Below are positions 1 through 11,471 of a stretch of 64,000 nt of DNA, one piece after another. The translations under genes and the position numbers were made by a program. The stretch is from Apostichopus japonicus (taxonomy: Eukaryota; Echinodermata; Holothuroidea; Aspidochirotida; Stichopodidae). The stretch is from positions 25,584,077-25,648,076 of the forward strand of contig NC_092582.1 of assembly GCF_037975245.1 (NCBI RefSeq). Reading direction: 5' to 3'. The notes under the pieces are model-generated. The model saw only the letters and a program-made list of their open reading frames with translations, had not been told where the DNA came from and made no database searches. The first letter of the stretch is position 1. Each line of letters opens with the position of its first letter.

Positions 1-9
1 TGTTACTAC

Positions 10-188
10 ATTGTAAGTTCTGAGAGGCCAGTACGACAGTAAATAGTAACACTGAGTCCACCTTCATCACATGCTTCATTTAAGTATGTTAGGACAGCAT
101 CATCATTATTACCCAATATAATGTAGGTCGGTCTGACTGGTTTACCACAATGGTGGCATTGCTTATGCAACTTGTCCAAATTGTCGCC
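10..188 (-). CDS. Probable exon 4 of the NLR gene (post-NACHT region), partial
   Basis: On the minus strand a good 3' splice site (CCCTCACAG) ends at 189 and opens a 60-residue frame, GDNLDKLHKQC... to ...GLSELTM. The preceding NACHT exon ends at a GTGAGA donor in phase 0, and this exon also starts in phase 0, so the two join in frame across a 1.92-kb intron. The 'DxLDKLxxxC ... YLNEACDEGGLSV' pattern resembles the helical region that follows the NACHT and winged-helix part in echinoderm-type NLRs; this family comparison is from general knowledge. The frame stops at 6-8 and a weak donor (AAT|GTAGTA) lies at 9-8, so later exons, probably including leucine-rich repeats, would be outside the window. 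An alternative is a chance ORF; the phase agreement argues against that. Confidence 0.5.
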
Positions 189-836
189 CTGTGAGGGCTT
201 CATTAATCTTTACCAAAAGTAGGGTCAATTAGGGTCAAAGGTTATATGAGGTTATTAGCAATCAACTGGAAGAATGAGTCAAATCTGCATCTCAGCTAGA
301 TACCTGCTCACATTTTCAGTAAGCTTGGTCTTAACAATTCAGTTTGTAAAGGGGCACATTAAACAACACAGAAAAAAAGTCAACATCATTTGTGTAGATA
401 TTACAGTGAAAACATTAAATTGGATGCAGAACTGTAAATGAGTATTTCTCTCAACCGGTCAAATTGTAACATCCTTTTACAGACCTCCTCATATTGTTTT
501 GTTTTAAGAAGGTCAACTGTTATAACAGGCTATGATGATATCGTCAGTCAATAAGGAAATGTCTGAGTTGTTTTACATAATTGATATACATCGCTACGTT
601 CTAGTTGGTGAACTTCATTGGTCTTTTCATGTCAGTGAAACAGAGAGTAAGCTGTAAGAATGCTGTCTATGAAAGAATATAATCACCAGGTATTAGAATA
701 TACAGCTTATTGCATGTAATCAAAACCTCAATGGGTTTTTTGCATTCCTGGTTAAGAAGTAGTTTTTGGTTTCGATGATAATCGTAGCATATGCATTCAT
801 GATGACGTATAATGTGTGTGTGTGTGTGTGTGAGTT

Positions 837-1130
837 CGCTTGTGACGCCCAGCTTGTAAACACGATATCTCAAGAAGGGAAGTTCAGACCAATGTCATAT
901 TTGATGTGTAGAAGTTCCACATTAATTACAAATAGCCTATTGTTTTTGGTGGGGGTAATCAGGGGCCAACTTGTGAAAACTTTTAAAAACGATATCTCAA
1001 GATGGGAAGCATGGGCAGACCTCATAGTTGGTGTGTAGGAGTACCACATTGTGTATAAAAAGCCTATCGTTTTTGGTGGATGGCAAAGATCAGTTGAGGT
1101 CACCAGGGGTCAGGTTGTGAAAACTTTGTA
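837..1130. repeat. Two imperfect tandem copies of a ~130-150 bp repeat
   Basis: The block 'acgatatctcaagaagggaag ... gtgtagaagttccacatt ... agcctattgtttttggtgg' recurs directly after itself with about 80% identity by eye. A short (GT)n tract at 811-831 precedes it. It lies inside NLR intron 3. The small ORFs here (around 667-1103, both strands) are products of the repeat. Confidence 0.7.
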
Positions 1131-2109
1131 AACATGTACATCCTCACTGTACATTACGTCAGATTCATGAAGAAAACTGCTCATTTTACATCATCGAAAC
1201 CACAATGCATTTTTGGATTCTGCTTCTTGTTTAAAACAGTACACTGAATATTTATGAGGTGCCATTGGCATCTAGCTTCATATTGATAAAGATACTTATA
1301 TTTCGATATATCATGATTCACTCTTACAATGCCACCACATTACAGATTCCTTTAAATGTTATTTATTAGTTTGTGTTCTTGTCTCTATCCTTGCAAACTA
1401 AAGTTGCCTAGGATGAAGAAAGTCACGGTGTTTGTTTACGTTCTAACATTTGGTGTATTGTTATTGTAGTAGTCGACCAGGACATCTATGAAATCTTTGT
1501 GAGATGAGATATCAAAAGCTTCACTTTTAATAATTTTGGATTAGGATGACTTAACAAATAATCGAACACTAAAAGGTACACGGAATCATGATTGTCGATG
1601 CTACTACTCATATTAAGGTACAAATATGATTTAAAGGCTAATACTATATGGCTATTTTGATAAATGATTGAATCATGATGAATAAAAACAAAGATATTTT
1701 CAGCAGCGTTGCCATGATGATATCATTCATTTTACTGTTGCCATATGCAAAATATTACCAACTCTAATAATTCATATCTTTGTGATACAAAATGTGATGA
1801 GGATCTGGTTTATATATTTACTTGGATAGTTTTGATCTTTACCTCAGCAAGTTTGCGAAGCAATCAACTTTAACCACCGGAAAGGCAATTTAAAAATATG
1901 TGGAGATGAGTTTATTTAACTGACGAGCACAAGTAGCAAAAATCTAGTTAATAGGCTGAATAACAGTTTTTTTTAATAAATAGAAAAGTCAAAGTATTCA
2001 ATATGGTTATACATTCACAGCCATATAAGAACTCATGTCCATCCTAGATTACCCAGATGTGTACAATTTATTTTTGTTTGAAAATTCAGTGTAGTCTGCT
2101 TTATCTCAC
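1131..2109. other. Remainder of NLR intron 3, no gene seen
   Basis: AT-rich intronic sequence between the GTGAGA donor (2109-2108, minus strand) and the acceptor at 189. I see no open frame with splice support and no repeat beyond the one at 837-1130. Confidence 0.5.
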
Positions 2110-3410
2110 ATTGCCTTGGTCATCTTGAAGGTATAAAAAATAATACTTTCCTCTCTCAAGTTTACTAATTATCTTACACATCAGAGATGACGAACTATGG
2201 TTATGCATTAATATTATCGGTACTGAAGACTTACCTTCACTAAGAATCCAAACCAGATGATGAGAGGCATAAAACTCACAGATGATTTTGTGCCATATTC
2301 GTGCAACCGTCTTATATCGACACAGGGAAATGTCAAAAACCACTTCCTGTGCCAACATCCCGAGCTTTATATAGTTATCATAGAACTCTTGTCCAAGTTC
2401 TGAAACTAAATAGGTGTTCTCCCATGCCAACTGCTGGTTCTTCTGTGTGAGGCCGTCGAAAGCAATACGATACAGTTTAGCTAGTTCCGTTTCAAAAGCA
2501 GGCACCCCAGTGCTAGCATCCTTCTTGATTTTCATATGGTTATGAACGCATGCGATCACATATGTGAAAAATCTTGTTACTGTGCTAAATATCTCGATTT
2601 CTGGCCACTTGTGTGCTATGTGAGCAACCATAGTGGAGAAGAGAGGGACCTGATAGAGATCTCTTAAGAATGGGTTCCTCTGGAGCTGAATTTCGATCCG
2701 ATCTGCCAACTGGACATCATCAGCCAATGCCTTCAGGACATAGTTTCGACGTTCAGCCACCCCAAACCCTGTTAATCTGATTCGTTTTGTTTCGGGGTGT
2801 AAGTTAGGCGGGAGGTTCAATGTCCTGGTAAGTATGATGACAAGAATATCTTGAAACATTTTCATCTCAATGATGGAGAAGATATCTGTTTTGGTTTTCT
2901 TGTCAGGATACTCGTCATAACTGTCAAATAACATGACAACAGACTTTCTGTAGGCTTTGAGGATTTCCTTAATGCAAGCTTCGTCCATGTCCTCATCTTC
3001 GGGCACTATGGAATTCTTTATGGCAGTGTATATAGACTTTACACCTTCCAGTTGCCTCAACTGGAGAAATATAAGTATTTCCACATCTTTGAGCGGAGAT
3101 TCAGGGTTGTTAGTACACCAATCATAGACAAACTGTGATGCAAGTGTTGATTTCCCGTACCCAGGGTCAGCCTCAATGATCTTTCTATTTGACTTAGTTT
3201 TGGGGCTGCTCAGAATATCGTTGTAAGATTCTAACGGTTCTAGAACATCGGGCTTCTGCATAGAATCACCCTCCTGAGCCAAGTAGTAAATACCTCCCTC
3301 AACAAATATACTGTTAACACTATACTTGCCAATGGAAGGAAATGGCTTTGCTGTTTCGTAGTACGTTCGATAGGCTGTTTTTGAATACTTGATGAAATCT
3401 CTTTTCTTTT
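2110..3410 (-). CDS. NLR exon 3: NACHT NTPase domain
   Basis: This 433-codon exon encodes residues 120-553 of the model. The Walker A loop is visible as EADPGYGKST (about residues 199-208) and Walker B as VVMLFDSYDEYP (277-288), followed by the sensor-type TRTLNLPP and a long helical and winged-helix part ending CEFYASHHLVWILSEG. These are hallmarks of NACHT STAND ATPases, cytosolic receptors that oligomerise on ligand binding and signal through an N-terminal death-fold domain. The acceptor is a pyrimidine-rich TTTTTATGTTCTCAG ending at 3411. Its phase fits the donor of the upstream exon, replacing the G of a split Glu codon. Reading on past 2110 gives only two more codons before a stop, and GTGAGA there makes a donor more likely than a true C-terminus. 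I see no frameshift or missing key motif, so the gene looks functional. No gene symbol can be given because these families are lineage-expanded. Confidence 0.88.
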
Positions 3411-3759
3411 CTGAGAACATAAAAACACAAAGCTTTTTGAACACTTTAAAATTTACATTTAAACACTGTCCTCTATTTTAGAGGCACATGGCAATTACTT
3501 TTATTTAAATCTGTATAAAAAAGTAGAGTTCGTCTCTAAATCCGTGTCAACTCTCTATTGTCTAAATGGTGTAGGTCAGTGTTCCTGGAACAGATGGGAT
3601 GGATTTTAACTAGCACCTCTATGCAGATATTAAATACAAACAACACGAATTGATGCTTTGATTGGAACAGATGATTAGGCCTATATTACCTTTACCCCGC
3701 TTCGTGCTTTGCGAATTCGTAGAGGGGTGAACATGAAAATAATATTTAGAACAGATTAC

Positions 3760-4056
3760 CTTCAAGATCAAGATCCTGGTCTCTATTTGCTCGGTAAGTC
3801 TTTGCTTGGAAAGAACTTTGTATTCTCCCAGCGACACCAGCCAGCTTCAATTTGCGTAACATCTTTAAAAGATCTCTTATATCAGTAGGAGTTATAATTC
3901 CTCGCTCATCCAAAAGATTCACCATTTCTAATCCAGGTGTCTGGGATCCCTTGATCATATCAATCTCTCCAGGGTTTAATCCAAGCAAAGTTGATAATTG
4001 TTTAATCGTGGTAACATTCAGATGTCCAGCTAGGTCGACTTTAAAAAGACCGAAAC
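3760..4056 (-). CDS. NLR exon 2: death-fold (DED-like) domain
   Basis: The exon encodes 99 residues (about 21-119). The sequence has the amphipathic six-helix pattern of the death-fold superfamily: LSTLLGLNPGEIDMIKGS, then LLDERGIITPTDIRDLLKML, then LKLAGVAGRIQ. The 'ERGIIT..DIRDLLKML' segment is closest to death-effector domains; DD and CARD are alternatives. It would be the homotypic signalling module of the NLR. Acceptor TTTCTATGTTGCAG ends at 4057 and donor AAG|GTAATC follows 3760; both boundaries are phase 1, so the exon is a symmetric, shufflable module. Starting at the in-frame ATG at 4132 would add a hydrophobic 'MYLGTLCIAFICFYVA' stretch. I treat that as read-through of the intron's polypyrimidine tract and not as a membrane anchor. 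Confidence 0.8.
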
Positions 4057-4436
4057 CTGCAACATAGAAACAAATGAAGGCGATGCAAAGAGTTCCTAAA
4101 TACATCTGTCTGGTCTGCATGTTAACGTGCATGATAAGCCTCCACAGTTAGTCAATAGTTGTACATCGTTCGTTTCCTTTTTACTAATATTGTACCACAG
4201 ATGTTCCTAACTACAATGCTGTCAGGGCAATTGGGTTTGTGTACCGTCTTAATGTATACAACATAAATCAAAGACATTTGCATCCTATGAAGTTAGTTAC
4301 CTATATCGGTAGCAGTTATAGTATCAGTCTGTGATAATAAGCTGGTTTATGTATCTGTAAAATCTCGATAAGTTTTCACCAGGAGGTACAAATTATTAAC
4401 TAATGCTCACAAGACATTTTGACTCAAATTGAAGTA

Positions 4437-4575
4437 ATCCAGGTGTCTCTAATCTATCGTTCTATCGTTCTCCCAGATTTTAATGCAAGCAAATTTGATA
4501 ATTGTTGAATCACGAGAACAGACTGATGTTTAACAGGGTTGACTTTGAAATGATCGAAACCTGCGACTTAGAAAA
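4437..4575 (-). pseudogene. Decayed duplicate of the NLR death-fold exon
   Basis: Positions 4437-4575 align along their length with 3931-4070, the 5' half of the death-fold exon with its acceptor. Shared blocks include atccaggtgtct, tttaatgcaagcaaa/tttaatccaagcaaag, ttgataattgtt, gttgactttgaaa/gtcgactttaaaa and cgaaacctgc. The frame is lost through substitutions and small indels, and the acceptor CAG has become a sequence without a usable AG. It sits in intron 1, about 500 bp upstream of the live exon, and so reads as a tandem exon duplication that died. Confidence 0.7.
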
Positions 4576-5420
4576 AAAAGTAAGTTTTAATACAAAATGT
4601 TATAATTTCCTAATCCTAAATCGTTACATCTGCAATATGCTGCTAAGTGTGTTTTGCAGAGCATATGGTCAGTGCAAGAGATATAATCGTCACTAATTTT
4701 ATCACACAGAGAACCTCCTCAACCCTAGTCAAATATGTATTCCTCTGCTTCTACTCACTAAACATATCCTTGTTAGTCGTATGTCAATTAAGGCCGCATT
4801 AAGTTTTCTAACTCGGAGTATCAAGTTACAGTATCTCAAATATATGTATAATGTAACCACTCGTTGGCAAAAATACTCAAACATTCACGGGGCTAATATG
4901 TGCCCTATCGTTCAGAATAATACGCTCGCATTCTTTGCAAATCTTAGCAGAGCTATTGGCGGCTATGGTGTAACGAAATGTCAGGTCTAAACGGTTGTAG
5001 GAAGGTTATTTGTCAATTGATTCATGGAGTAACCTTTAAAACAAATTCTCGAGTACACATGTACAGATTGTACCAGAGAATGAGTAAAAGTACTGAATCG
5101 AGTATTTCAAGTCTGATATGGCTACTGTATTGTAAAGTACATTAATTGTACGTTGCGAGAGATATATTTACAATGCAGTGCGCTGAACATACACGCTTTT
5201 CAACTGCGTATACCTGAACAAAGGAATGTATACGCAGTCACTGCCTTTCTTGCTGCACACTAGTTAAAGGTTTTAAAACGTATGTCTGCCAAAGCCCCCC
5301 CCCCCCATCCCTCACCAAAAAAGTGTAACTCTTGTCTTGTACAGAGGTTTTCTGACACAAGGACAGATAAAGCAATAAATATAAAAAATAAATATTATTT
5401 GTTCACTGAAAGTATCTTAC

Positions 5421-5488
5421 CTTCTGCAGGGTTTGTCCCTGTATCCCTTCCGGTGCTTTGAGAGGGGCCCGCCTGTGCCATTATTGAC
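5421..5488 (-). CDS. NLR exon 1: start codon and short leader
   Basis: On the minus strand, 7 nt of untranslated sequence follow an acceptor (TTTTGTTCTACAG), so a further 5' UTR exon probably lies upstream. The ATG is at 5481. It opens MAQAGPSQSTGRDTGTNPAE and ends G|GTAAGATA, a consensus donor, in phase 1. Joined to the phase-1 acceptor of the death-fold exon this makes a glycine codon and continues GFGLFKVDLAGHL. The leader is polar and Ser/Thr/Gly-rich with no signal peptide, as expected for a cytosolic receptor. The exon is too short to be found by ORF length alone. The call rests on the start codon, two good splice signals and phase agreement. Confidence 0.7.
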
Positions 5489-5771
5489 CTGTAGAACAAA
5501 ACTGAAATGTTTAGTTTCTGACGTCACGGTACATTTACAACTAAAAATGTTAGAAACGTCTGCTTGTTATATTCACTCTATCAAAACTACCAGATTGTCT
5601 TTAAAAACCACACTCGACTCAGCAATTCGTCATCAGAATTATTCCTAGATTATTGTGTTTCTGTGTTGTGTTTTTGTATAAAAGTACCGCAAACTTATCG
5701 TTTGACTTGCTATAACCTGTAACTTTTATTCCAAGTAAAATGAAAGTACAGATACACACTGGGATGCGAGG

Positions 5772-5935
5772 ACGCTATAGGGTACTAACAAGAACAAGGC
5801 TCAGACTTTTAGTCATCGTAGTTATCGTTTAGATGTACTAACAAGAGCAAAGCTCAAAATTTTAGTCACCGTAGTTATTACCGTTATAGTGTAGTAACAA
5901 GAACAAGGCTCAAAATTGCAGTAGTTATTATTGAC
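5772..5935. repeat. ~55-60 bp tandem repeat, three copies
   Basis: The unit 'actaacaagaacaaggctca ... ttagtcatcgtagttat' occurs three times with small changes. No coding content. Confidence 0.7.
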
Positions 5936-6296
5936 GGTAAAAGGTTTGAATTAAAAAATATCAATATTCCTAATCACATTAACTGGACAAAAACTGAAAA
6001 ACGTGTGCTATGAACTGAATGCATATAGGCTACAATGGTTCTAAATGGTTCTGCGTGAGAACGTTCCGTGGAATTTCCAATATTAGCAGACATTGAGTAG
6101 CCTAAGTTGAATAAGACGGTAGATCTGGTAGCATAATACTAATTGTCATTAAGAAGCATTAGAATAATTGTTTTTTATTATGTTTAATACTCTAGCTCTG
6201 CGTACACACTTTCGTACACGACATCCCCTGGCGCCTCTTATGTGATATGGGTAACTTTAAATGTCGTGCTTCTCTTAATTAGATACACATAATTCC

Positions 6297-6297
<1 letters not shown>

Positions 6298-6346
<49 letters not shown>

Positions 6347-6770
6347 CATTTATATACATGTGTTTGAAATATTGGCCCTCAGTGTACAAAAGTTACACCA
6401 CTGATTGTGAAAATGAAGTTGAAGTTCCAAAAAATTTGACCCCTTTAACATGTGATGTTAGTAAAAATTTCAAGTTATATGGTGTTTGAAATTTTGGCCC
6501 TCAGAGTACAAAAGTTACACCACTCATTGTGAAAATGACCATATATATATGACCATATATATATATATGACCATATGTATATATGGTTATATGAAAATGA
6601 CCATATATATATATATATGAAAATGAAAATTATATGAAAATGAAAAATTTATATGAAAATGACCATATATATATATATATATACACACATATATATATAT
6701 ATACACACATATATATATATATACACACATATATATATATATACACACATATATATATATATACATACAT
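6298..6770. repeat. TA-rich microsatellite cluster
   Basis: A (TA)n tract (6299-6342) is followed by two copies of a ~120-bp segment beginning 'gtgtttgaaatattggccct' / 'ggtgtttgaaattttggccct' (6360 and 6480). Then come interrupted 'gaccatatatatat' blocks and four copies of a 21-bp '(at)n acacac' unit (6675-6770). The ORF starting at 6298 is microsatellite read-through. Confidence 0.9.
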
Positions 6771-8098
6771 ATTGACAGATCTTTGAAGAGGCTAAACTCT
6801 GTAATTTTATGTTTTTTTCAAAACGGATGATTTTGGGTTCGGTTACTACGGAAGTTAGTAAAAGGCTAAAACCATTACGTCTGGTCTGGCCTATAATGAA
6901 GTTGCACTAGCCTACTGTATGCAGACACAGTAGACCTTACTAGGTCTTTAGACCTAATTTTAGCCTCAAATGCGGCATCAAGCAGTAAAGCACTGACTAG
7001 CAAGATCGTTCGCTCATCCACTTGAAGGGTTTGGAAGAAATTCAAATCTGGGCTAACATGTTATGGTAATGCCAGTACGGAGTGGTTTGAATACAGTATA
7101 CTGTTTAGGTGCGATGATTGTACGTTGCCGTGCAGTGGTGTGCGGAGTAGAACATACTATTTAGTACAGCACATAAGACAATGGCAAAGCACAGGGGGAA
7201 TGTAAACGCTGATATGACCTTTTCACGCCTGCGCAGTATATTAATCTCGCAAGCAGGCGAAACTTACTCGTTCTGAAATGTGAATGCGTCTTGTTCTTAA
7301 CTAGTTGATCCTCCTCGCGGACTTAATATCAATAATCGCCCAGGTTGCATTTCTTAAATGTGAACAAGGCCTAAGAGACCATCTAGAGCAACAATCTAGA
7401 GTTAAATGAGTGTTCACTCTATAAAAGTTAGTTGTTTGTAATTGGCTGTTAAAGGCGTTGAAGACTCGCCCCAAACCGCGTGCGGCCATCTGAAAAAGTT
7501 TACTTTCTGTTGATGGCAGTGACGTTTTGTTCATGTCGCTACAAAATGCGGACAGTAATGAAACGTGATACCTTGTTAACTTAAGCTGGACCTGAGATGT
7601 CCATCGCTGTATCGTTTGTACACTGTGCTGTGGGTATTGACCGCAGCTGTATTTACTGAATGTACACTAGTGTCTAATTACCGACAGTAGCAAACTGTGT
7701 GTGTATTTTCTGGGATCGATGGTGGTGTCTAACACTTCTCTTACACCTCATCGAAACTAGGTCAAATTACCGGCATTAGACGTTTCTTTCTGCGCAAGTC
7801 TTCACACCCTTTAAGAAAAGGGAGGGGAATTCCCTATTCAAATTTAATGTATTTTTGGGAAATCTCATTTCAGACAATTTTCTGCGATAACAACAGCCCA
7901 TTAAAGAAGCAATAAGATACTTTCTTTTTGCTGCAAATTTTACAGAAGCAGGTCTACATTTTGTAAAAAATATTCTAAACTTTTGTAGGATATTTACCTG
8001 GACTAAATAGTAGAGCCCTCCGTGGTAATTGTGGGAATCATGTAAATTAATGGTAAGTATCGTCGTTCGTAAATACCCAAACCAGTGAGTTTTGGTGT
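6771..8098. other. No supported gene
   Basis: Unremarkable sequence between the microsatellite cluster and the DIRS element. The 77-codon minus-strand frame at 7301-7534 has no motif and no splice support. A short poly-purine stretch is present near 7815. Confidence 0.4.
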
Positions 8099-8145
8099 AT
8101 TTACTTCACTCCTCTCTTACCTGTCTCGTACAACACTTACGCACA
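8099..8145. repeat. DIRS left inverted terminal repeat
   Basis: The 47 bp from 8099 are the reverse complement of 13707-13753 with one mismatch (C/G in 'gtctcgtacaac' against 'gttgtaggagac'). Confidence 0.93.
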
Positions 8146-8156
8146 GAGTGGCACTG

Positions 8157-9324
8157 CTACGATGGTGGGAGGCCCAACGGGCGGGACCTGCCCGCGGGAA
8201 CGCCCAACACCGTACGGCCAAACGTCGACTCCGAAGCGACCGTGTCCGTTAGGTAGGACACGACGAAAGTCGAGGGAGTTTTCCACGAGGCCGCCCGGAG
8301 GATGTCATCCACCGGGACCCCTTGGAACAGGGCCTTCGATGCCGCCTGGCCTCGAATGTCGTGGGCCCTGACCGGCTGTTCTGTCTCCGCATGGAGACGA
8401 ATTGCCTGCACCAGCCATCTGCTGATTGTTTCTTTAGAGGCAGCCGAGTGAGGGCTTGTAGGTAGTATAAATAGGGCCTGTGATGATCTCAGGTGCTTTG
8501 TCCTATGTAAGTACCATTTAAGTGCCCTCACCGGGCACCACAGTTTGTCCTCCGCAGTGTCGGAGGTCAGGGACAGTTTCGGGAGGAAGATGTCCCCCGG
8601 TATGAAGGTGAGCGTCTGGTTCTTAGCAAGGAACCTGGGGTCCGGAACCAGACGCACGCCTCGGCTGTCAAAACGGATGTGTCCTTCTGCTGTGGACAAT
8701 GCGTGCAGGCAACTCCTCCTCCTGGCGGAGGCAGAGGCCACCAAGAATAGTGTCTTGACGGTGAGGTCTCTGAGTAGGGATAAGCCCATTGGCTCAAAAG
8801 GTGGACGGGCTAAGTGATGTAGCACGCCGTTGATACTGATGCCGTTGATAGTGATGTAGCACGCGGTTGGCCATACCCCTGAGGAGGGCCGCTAGCCGCT
8901 GGCAGGTGCCTACCGATGACCCATCTGGGAATCCCAAGTGGATCGCTGCGATAGCCGATCTGTAATTTCGAATGGTGTTCGGTTGTTTACCCTCTTCGAA
9001 GAGGAGCATGAAAAAGTCCGCTAGTTGTGCCGGAGAGGTAGTATCCGGACGGACCTGTAAACGGGAACACCATTCAAAGAATCTTGCCAGTCGGGAATCG
9101 TAAGTGTGGACGGTGCAAGGCCGCCTGGCTGACGCTGCCATGGCGGCGGCGTCTGGAGAAAAGCCGTTCGCTCTGAACCGAGCCCGGACAACGGCCACGC
9201 AGTCAGGTTCAAGGACCGTAGATGAGGTAGGCTGACTCGGGCCCGGCCCAAGCTCACTAGGTGGGGTGAGTCTGGAAGACTGCGTGGGGTTCCTGCTAGT
9301 AGGTTTAGTAGCATTGGAAACCAC
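8157..9324 (-). pseudogene. DIRS tyrosine recombinase, split by a 37-bp insertion
   Basis: Two minus-strand frames make up one recombinase. The first (9324 to about 8860) has a SAM-like core-binding domain around HTYDSRLARFFEWC. The second (8825-8157, 222 aa) holds the catalytic domain: Arg in ASARRRS (about residues 35-37), HDIR at 155-158, Trp181 and the nucleophile candidate Tyr191 in VVSYL. This enzyme would integrate the circular cDNA of DIRS elements by site-specific recombination. The frames are separated by a 37-bp insertion. The 12-mer gtgatgtagcac occurs at 8814-8825 and again at 8851-8862, with a small internal repeat (ccgttgata, twice) between. As 37 is not a multiple of three, the frame shifts. 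The recombinase is otherwise well preserved. Confidence 0.88.
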
Positions 9325-9372
9325 GGTCGTCTCGGCCAGTAGGGCGCGATTAGTAGTAGCCGTGTCCGAGAT

Positions 9373-10980
9373 TCAGTTTGAGTAGCACTTTCTGTATGAG
9401 GCAGAGGGGGGGGGGGAGGCGTACGCCTCCATCCTCTCCCAGCTGATCGAGAACGCGTCCGACGCCCACGCCCTGGGGTGGAAGGTCCGAGTGCAAAATA
9501 CTGGGAGCTTGGCATTGGTCGCCGATGCAAACAAGTCGATGTTCGGAGTCCCGTACAGGCGGAACAGGTTCTGGCAGGTGATTTCCTGTAGGGACATTCC
9601 GTTGGGTTTTGGGCCCCCCTGGACAGGGCGTCCGCTGTTAGGTTTTCCCTCCCTGCAATGTGCGAGGCTCTTAGAGAGATGTTGTTGTCTCGGCACCAGA
9701 GCAGGAGGTCCAATGTCGCGGCACACAGTGATCGGGACTTCGTCCCCCTTGTCTGTTGACGTAGGCCACTGCCGTGGTATTGTCGCAGAAGGCTGTCACG
9801 ACGTGGCCCCGAAGGTGACACTCGAAGTGGTGGAGGGCTCTGGATAGTGCCTCCAACTCGAGTACGTTGATGTGGGCCTGTCGCCAGGTTGGCTCCCATT
9901 CCTCTGAAATTGTCAGATCGTCCAGACACGCTCCCCAGCCCTGCAAGGAAGCGTCTGAGGAGATAGATATTAGAGGCTTTTGTTCTCGGAAGGGGCGTCC
10001 CTGGGCCACCACGAAAGGTGGGCCGTGTCGAACCCGTTCAGGGGTACTCGCTTGTCGAGTACGTCCCGCTCCGGGTCGTAGTGTTCTAGTAGGTGTATTT
10101 GGAGAGGTCGCATTCTGAGACGGCAGAATGGAACGACGTCCACCAGACTGGCCATGAGGCCGAGGGCTCTCATCCAAAGTCTGGCCGGGGAGGACCGCCT
10201 GTTGAGTAAGCGGCGAACTGTTTGTTGGGTGTTGGTGACCCGTTCTGAGGACGGTCTCACCCAAACAGTGTGAAAGTCTAGAATTGCACCCAGAAATTGA
10301 ATGGTCTGGGTCGGGATGAGATGTGATTTTTCCCTGTTGACCACCCAACCGAGCTGTTCGAGGCGATCTGTTGTGCGATCTAGGTTGAAGAGTGCCTCTT
10401 GGTGCGACCTCCCCGTGACGAGCCAGTCGTCGAGGTAAGCATATAAGGTCACTCCGCTTCGGCGTAGGTCTGCGACCACCGCGCCCGCTATTCGCGTGAA
10501 GACTCGCGGTGAGGTCGATAGGCCGAAGGGTAGTGCCACGAATTTGTATGTTTTTCCTTTGTATGAAAACGCTAGGAAGTTTTGAGACTCGGTTTCGACG
10601 GGAATGTGGAGGTATGCGTCTTTGAGGTCGACGGATGACGCCCACATTCCCTTCGCGAGGTTCGGTACAACTATTACGAGCGTCTCCATGCGAAAATGAG
10701 TCGGCCGGACGAAGCCCTTGTTCAAAGGTTTTAAGTTGAGGATTGGTCGCCATGACCCGTCCTTTTTTGGCGTTAGAAAGAAGGACGATCGGAAGAGTGG
10801 TCCCTCCCCTTCCGTCGCCTCCACTATTGCCCTCTTCGTCATTAGCGCATGGAGCTCGCTTTCGAGGGCGATTCTTTGGCCCGGGTCGGTGGGGAATGGG
10901 TGTCCTTTCCGCCCCCCTCCTCTGGGGGAGTCCGAGAGAACTCGATGGGGTATCCCCTCGTAATCACCCCCAGGACCCAC
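9373..10980 (-). pseudogene. DIRS reverse transcriptase-RNase H polyprotein, frameshifted
   Basis: The RT core is open for 336 codons (10980-9970): FFLTPKKDGSWRPILNLKPL, motif A SVDLKDAYLHIP (116-127), VALPFGLSTSP (148-158) and the catalytic YLDDW (182-186). The RNase H part continues in another frame with SISSDASLQGWGAC, LELEAL and CDNTTAVAYVN. It then shifts again to CRDNNISLRASHIAGRENLTADALSRG and again to the DIRS-typical PNIDLFASATNAKLPVF ... WASDAFSISWE block ending near 9373. At least three frame changes are needed (about 9985, 9760 and 9640). The domain order and YLDDW box are diagnostic for DIRS1-like RT. The 490 bp between this and gag (10981-11471) is GC-rich with no clear frame. 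Confidence 0.9.
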
Positions 10981-11471
10981 GGACCCGGGTCCATCTCTTT
11001 CCAGACGTTCCGGAATAACTGGAGTCTCCCCCTACCGCCGGGTACGCTGTAACCGTGGTAGGGTGGGCACCCCTAGGGCCTCGGGGCCCCGAACGACGAT
11101 CTCGGTGGCTGATCGTCTCGACGCGGACGCGGTCTCTCGTCCCGGGAGAGTCGGCCGTATCTATGCCCCCGAGGGGAGCGTCTTGGAGACCTGTCTGGTC
11201 TCCCGCCCTGGAGGATTTGGAGGCGTTGCCGCTGCCCCGCTTCCAGTAAGCGGGGCGTTGTGCCCTACCCCTTGGGGGTCTCGACTGATCTGGGCGTCTG
11301 TAAGGGCGTGACTGTCTCTCACCCCTACGAGTATCCGGGCGGGAGAAGCCCGACTTTGACAGTCTCTCGCCGTTCTAATTCGTGTTTGACGGTTTCACCG
11401 AACTGACCGTCAAAAAGATCCTCTCCCAGGATGTGGAGGTTCGCCAGTTTCTCTTTGGAATCTCCCGCTGG

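Noticed and set aside
4057-4132. N-terminal membrane anchor on the death-fold frame (MYLGTLCIAFICFYVA)
   Set aside because: The hydrophobic stretch is the translation of a polypyrimidine tract ending in a consensus acceptor (GTTGCAG). A leader exon with a matching phase-1 donor lies upstream at 5421-5488.
9491-9847. Plus-strand frames across the DIRS element (also 10718, 11866, 12268 and others)
   Set aside because: Antisense shadows of the GC-rich RT, gag and recombinase coding regions.
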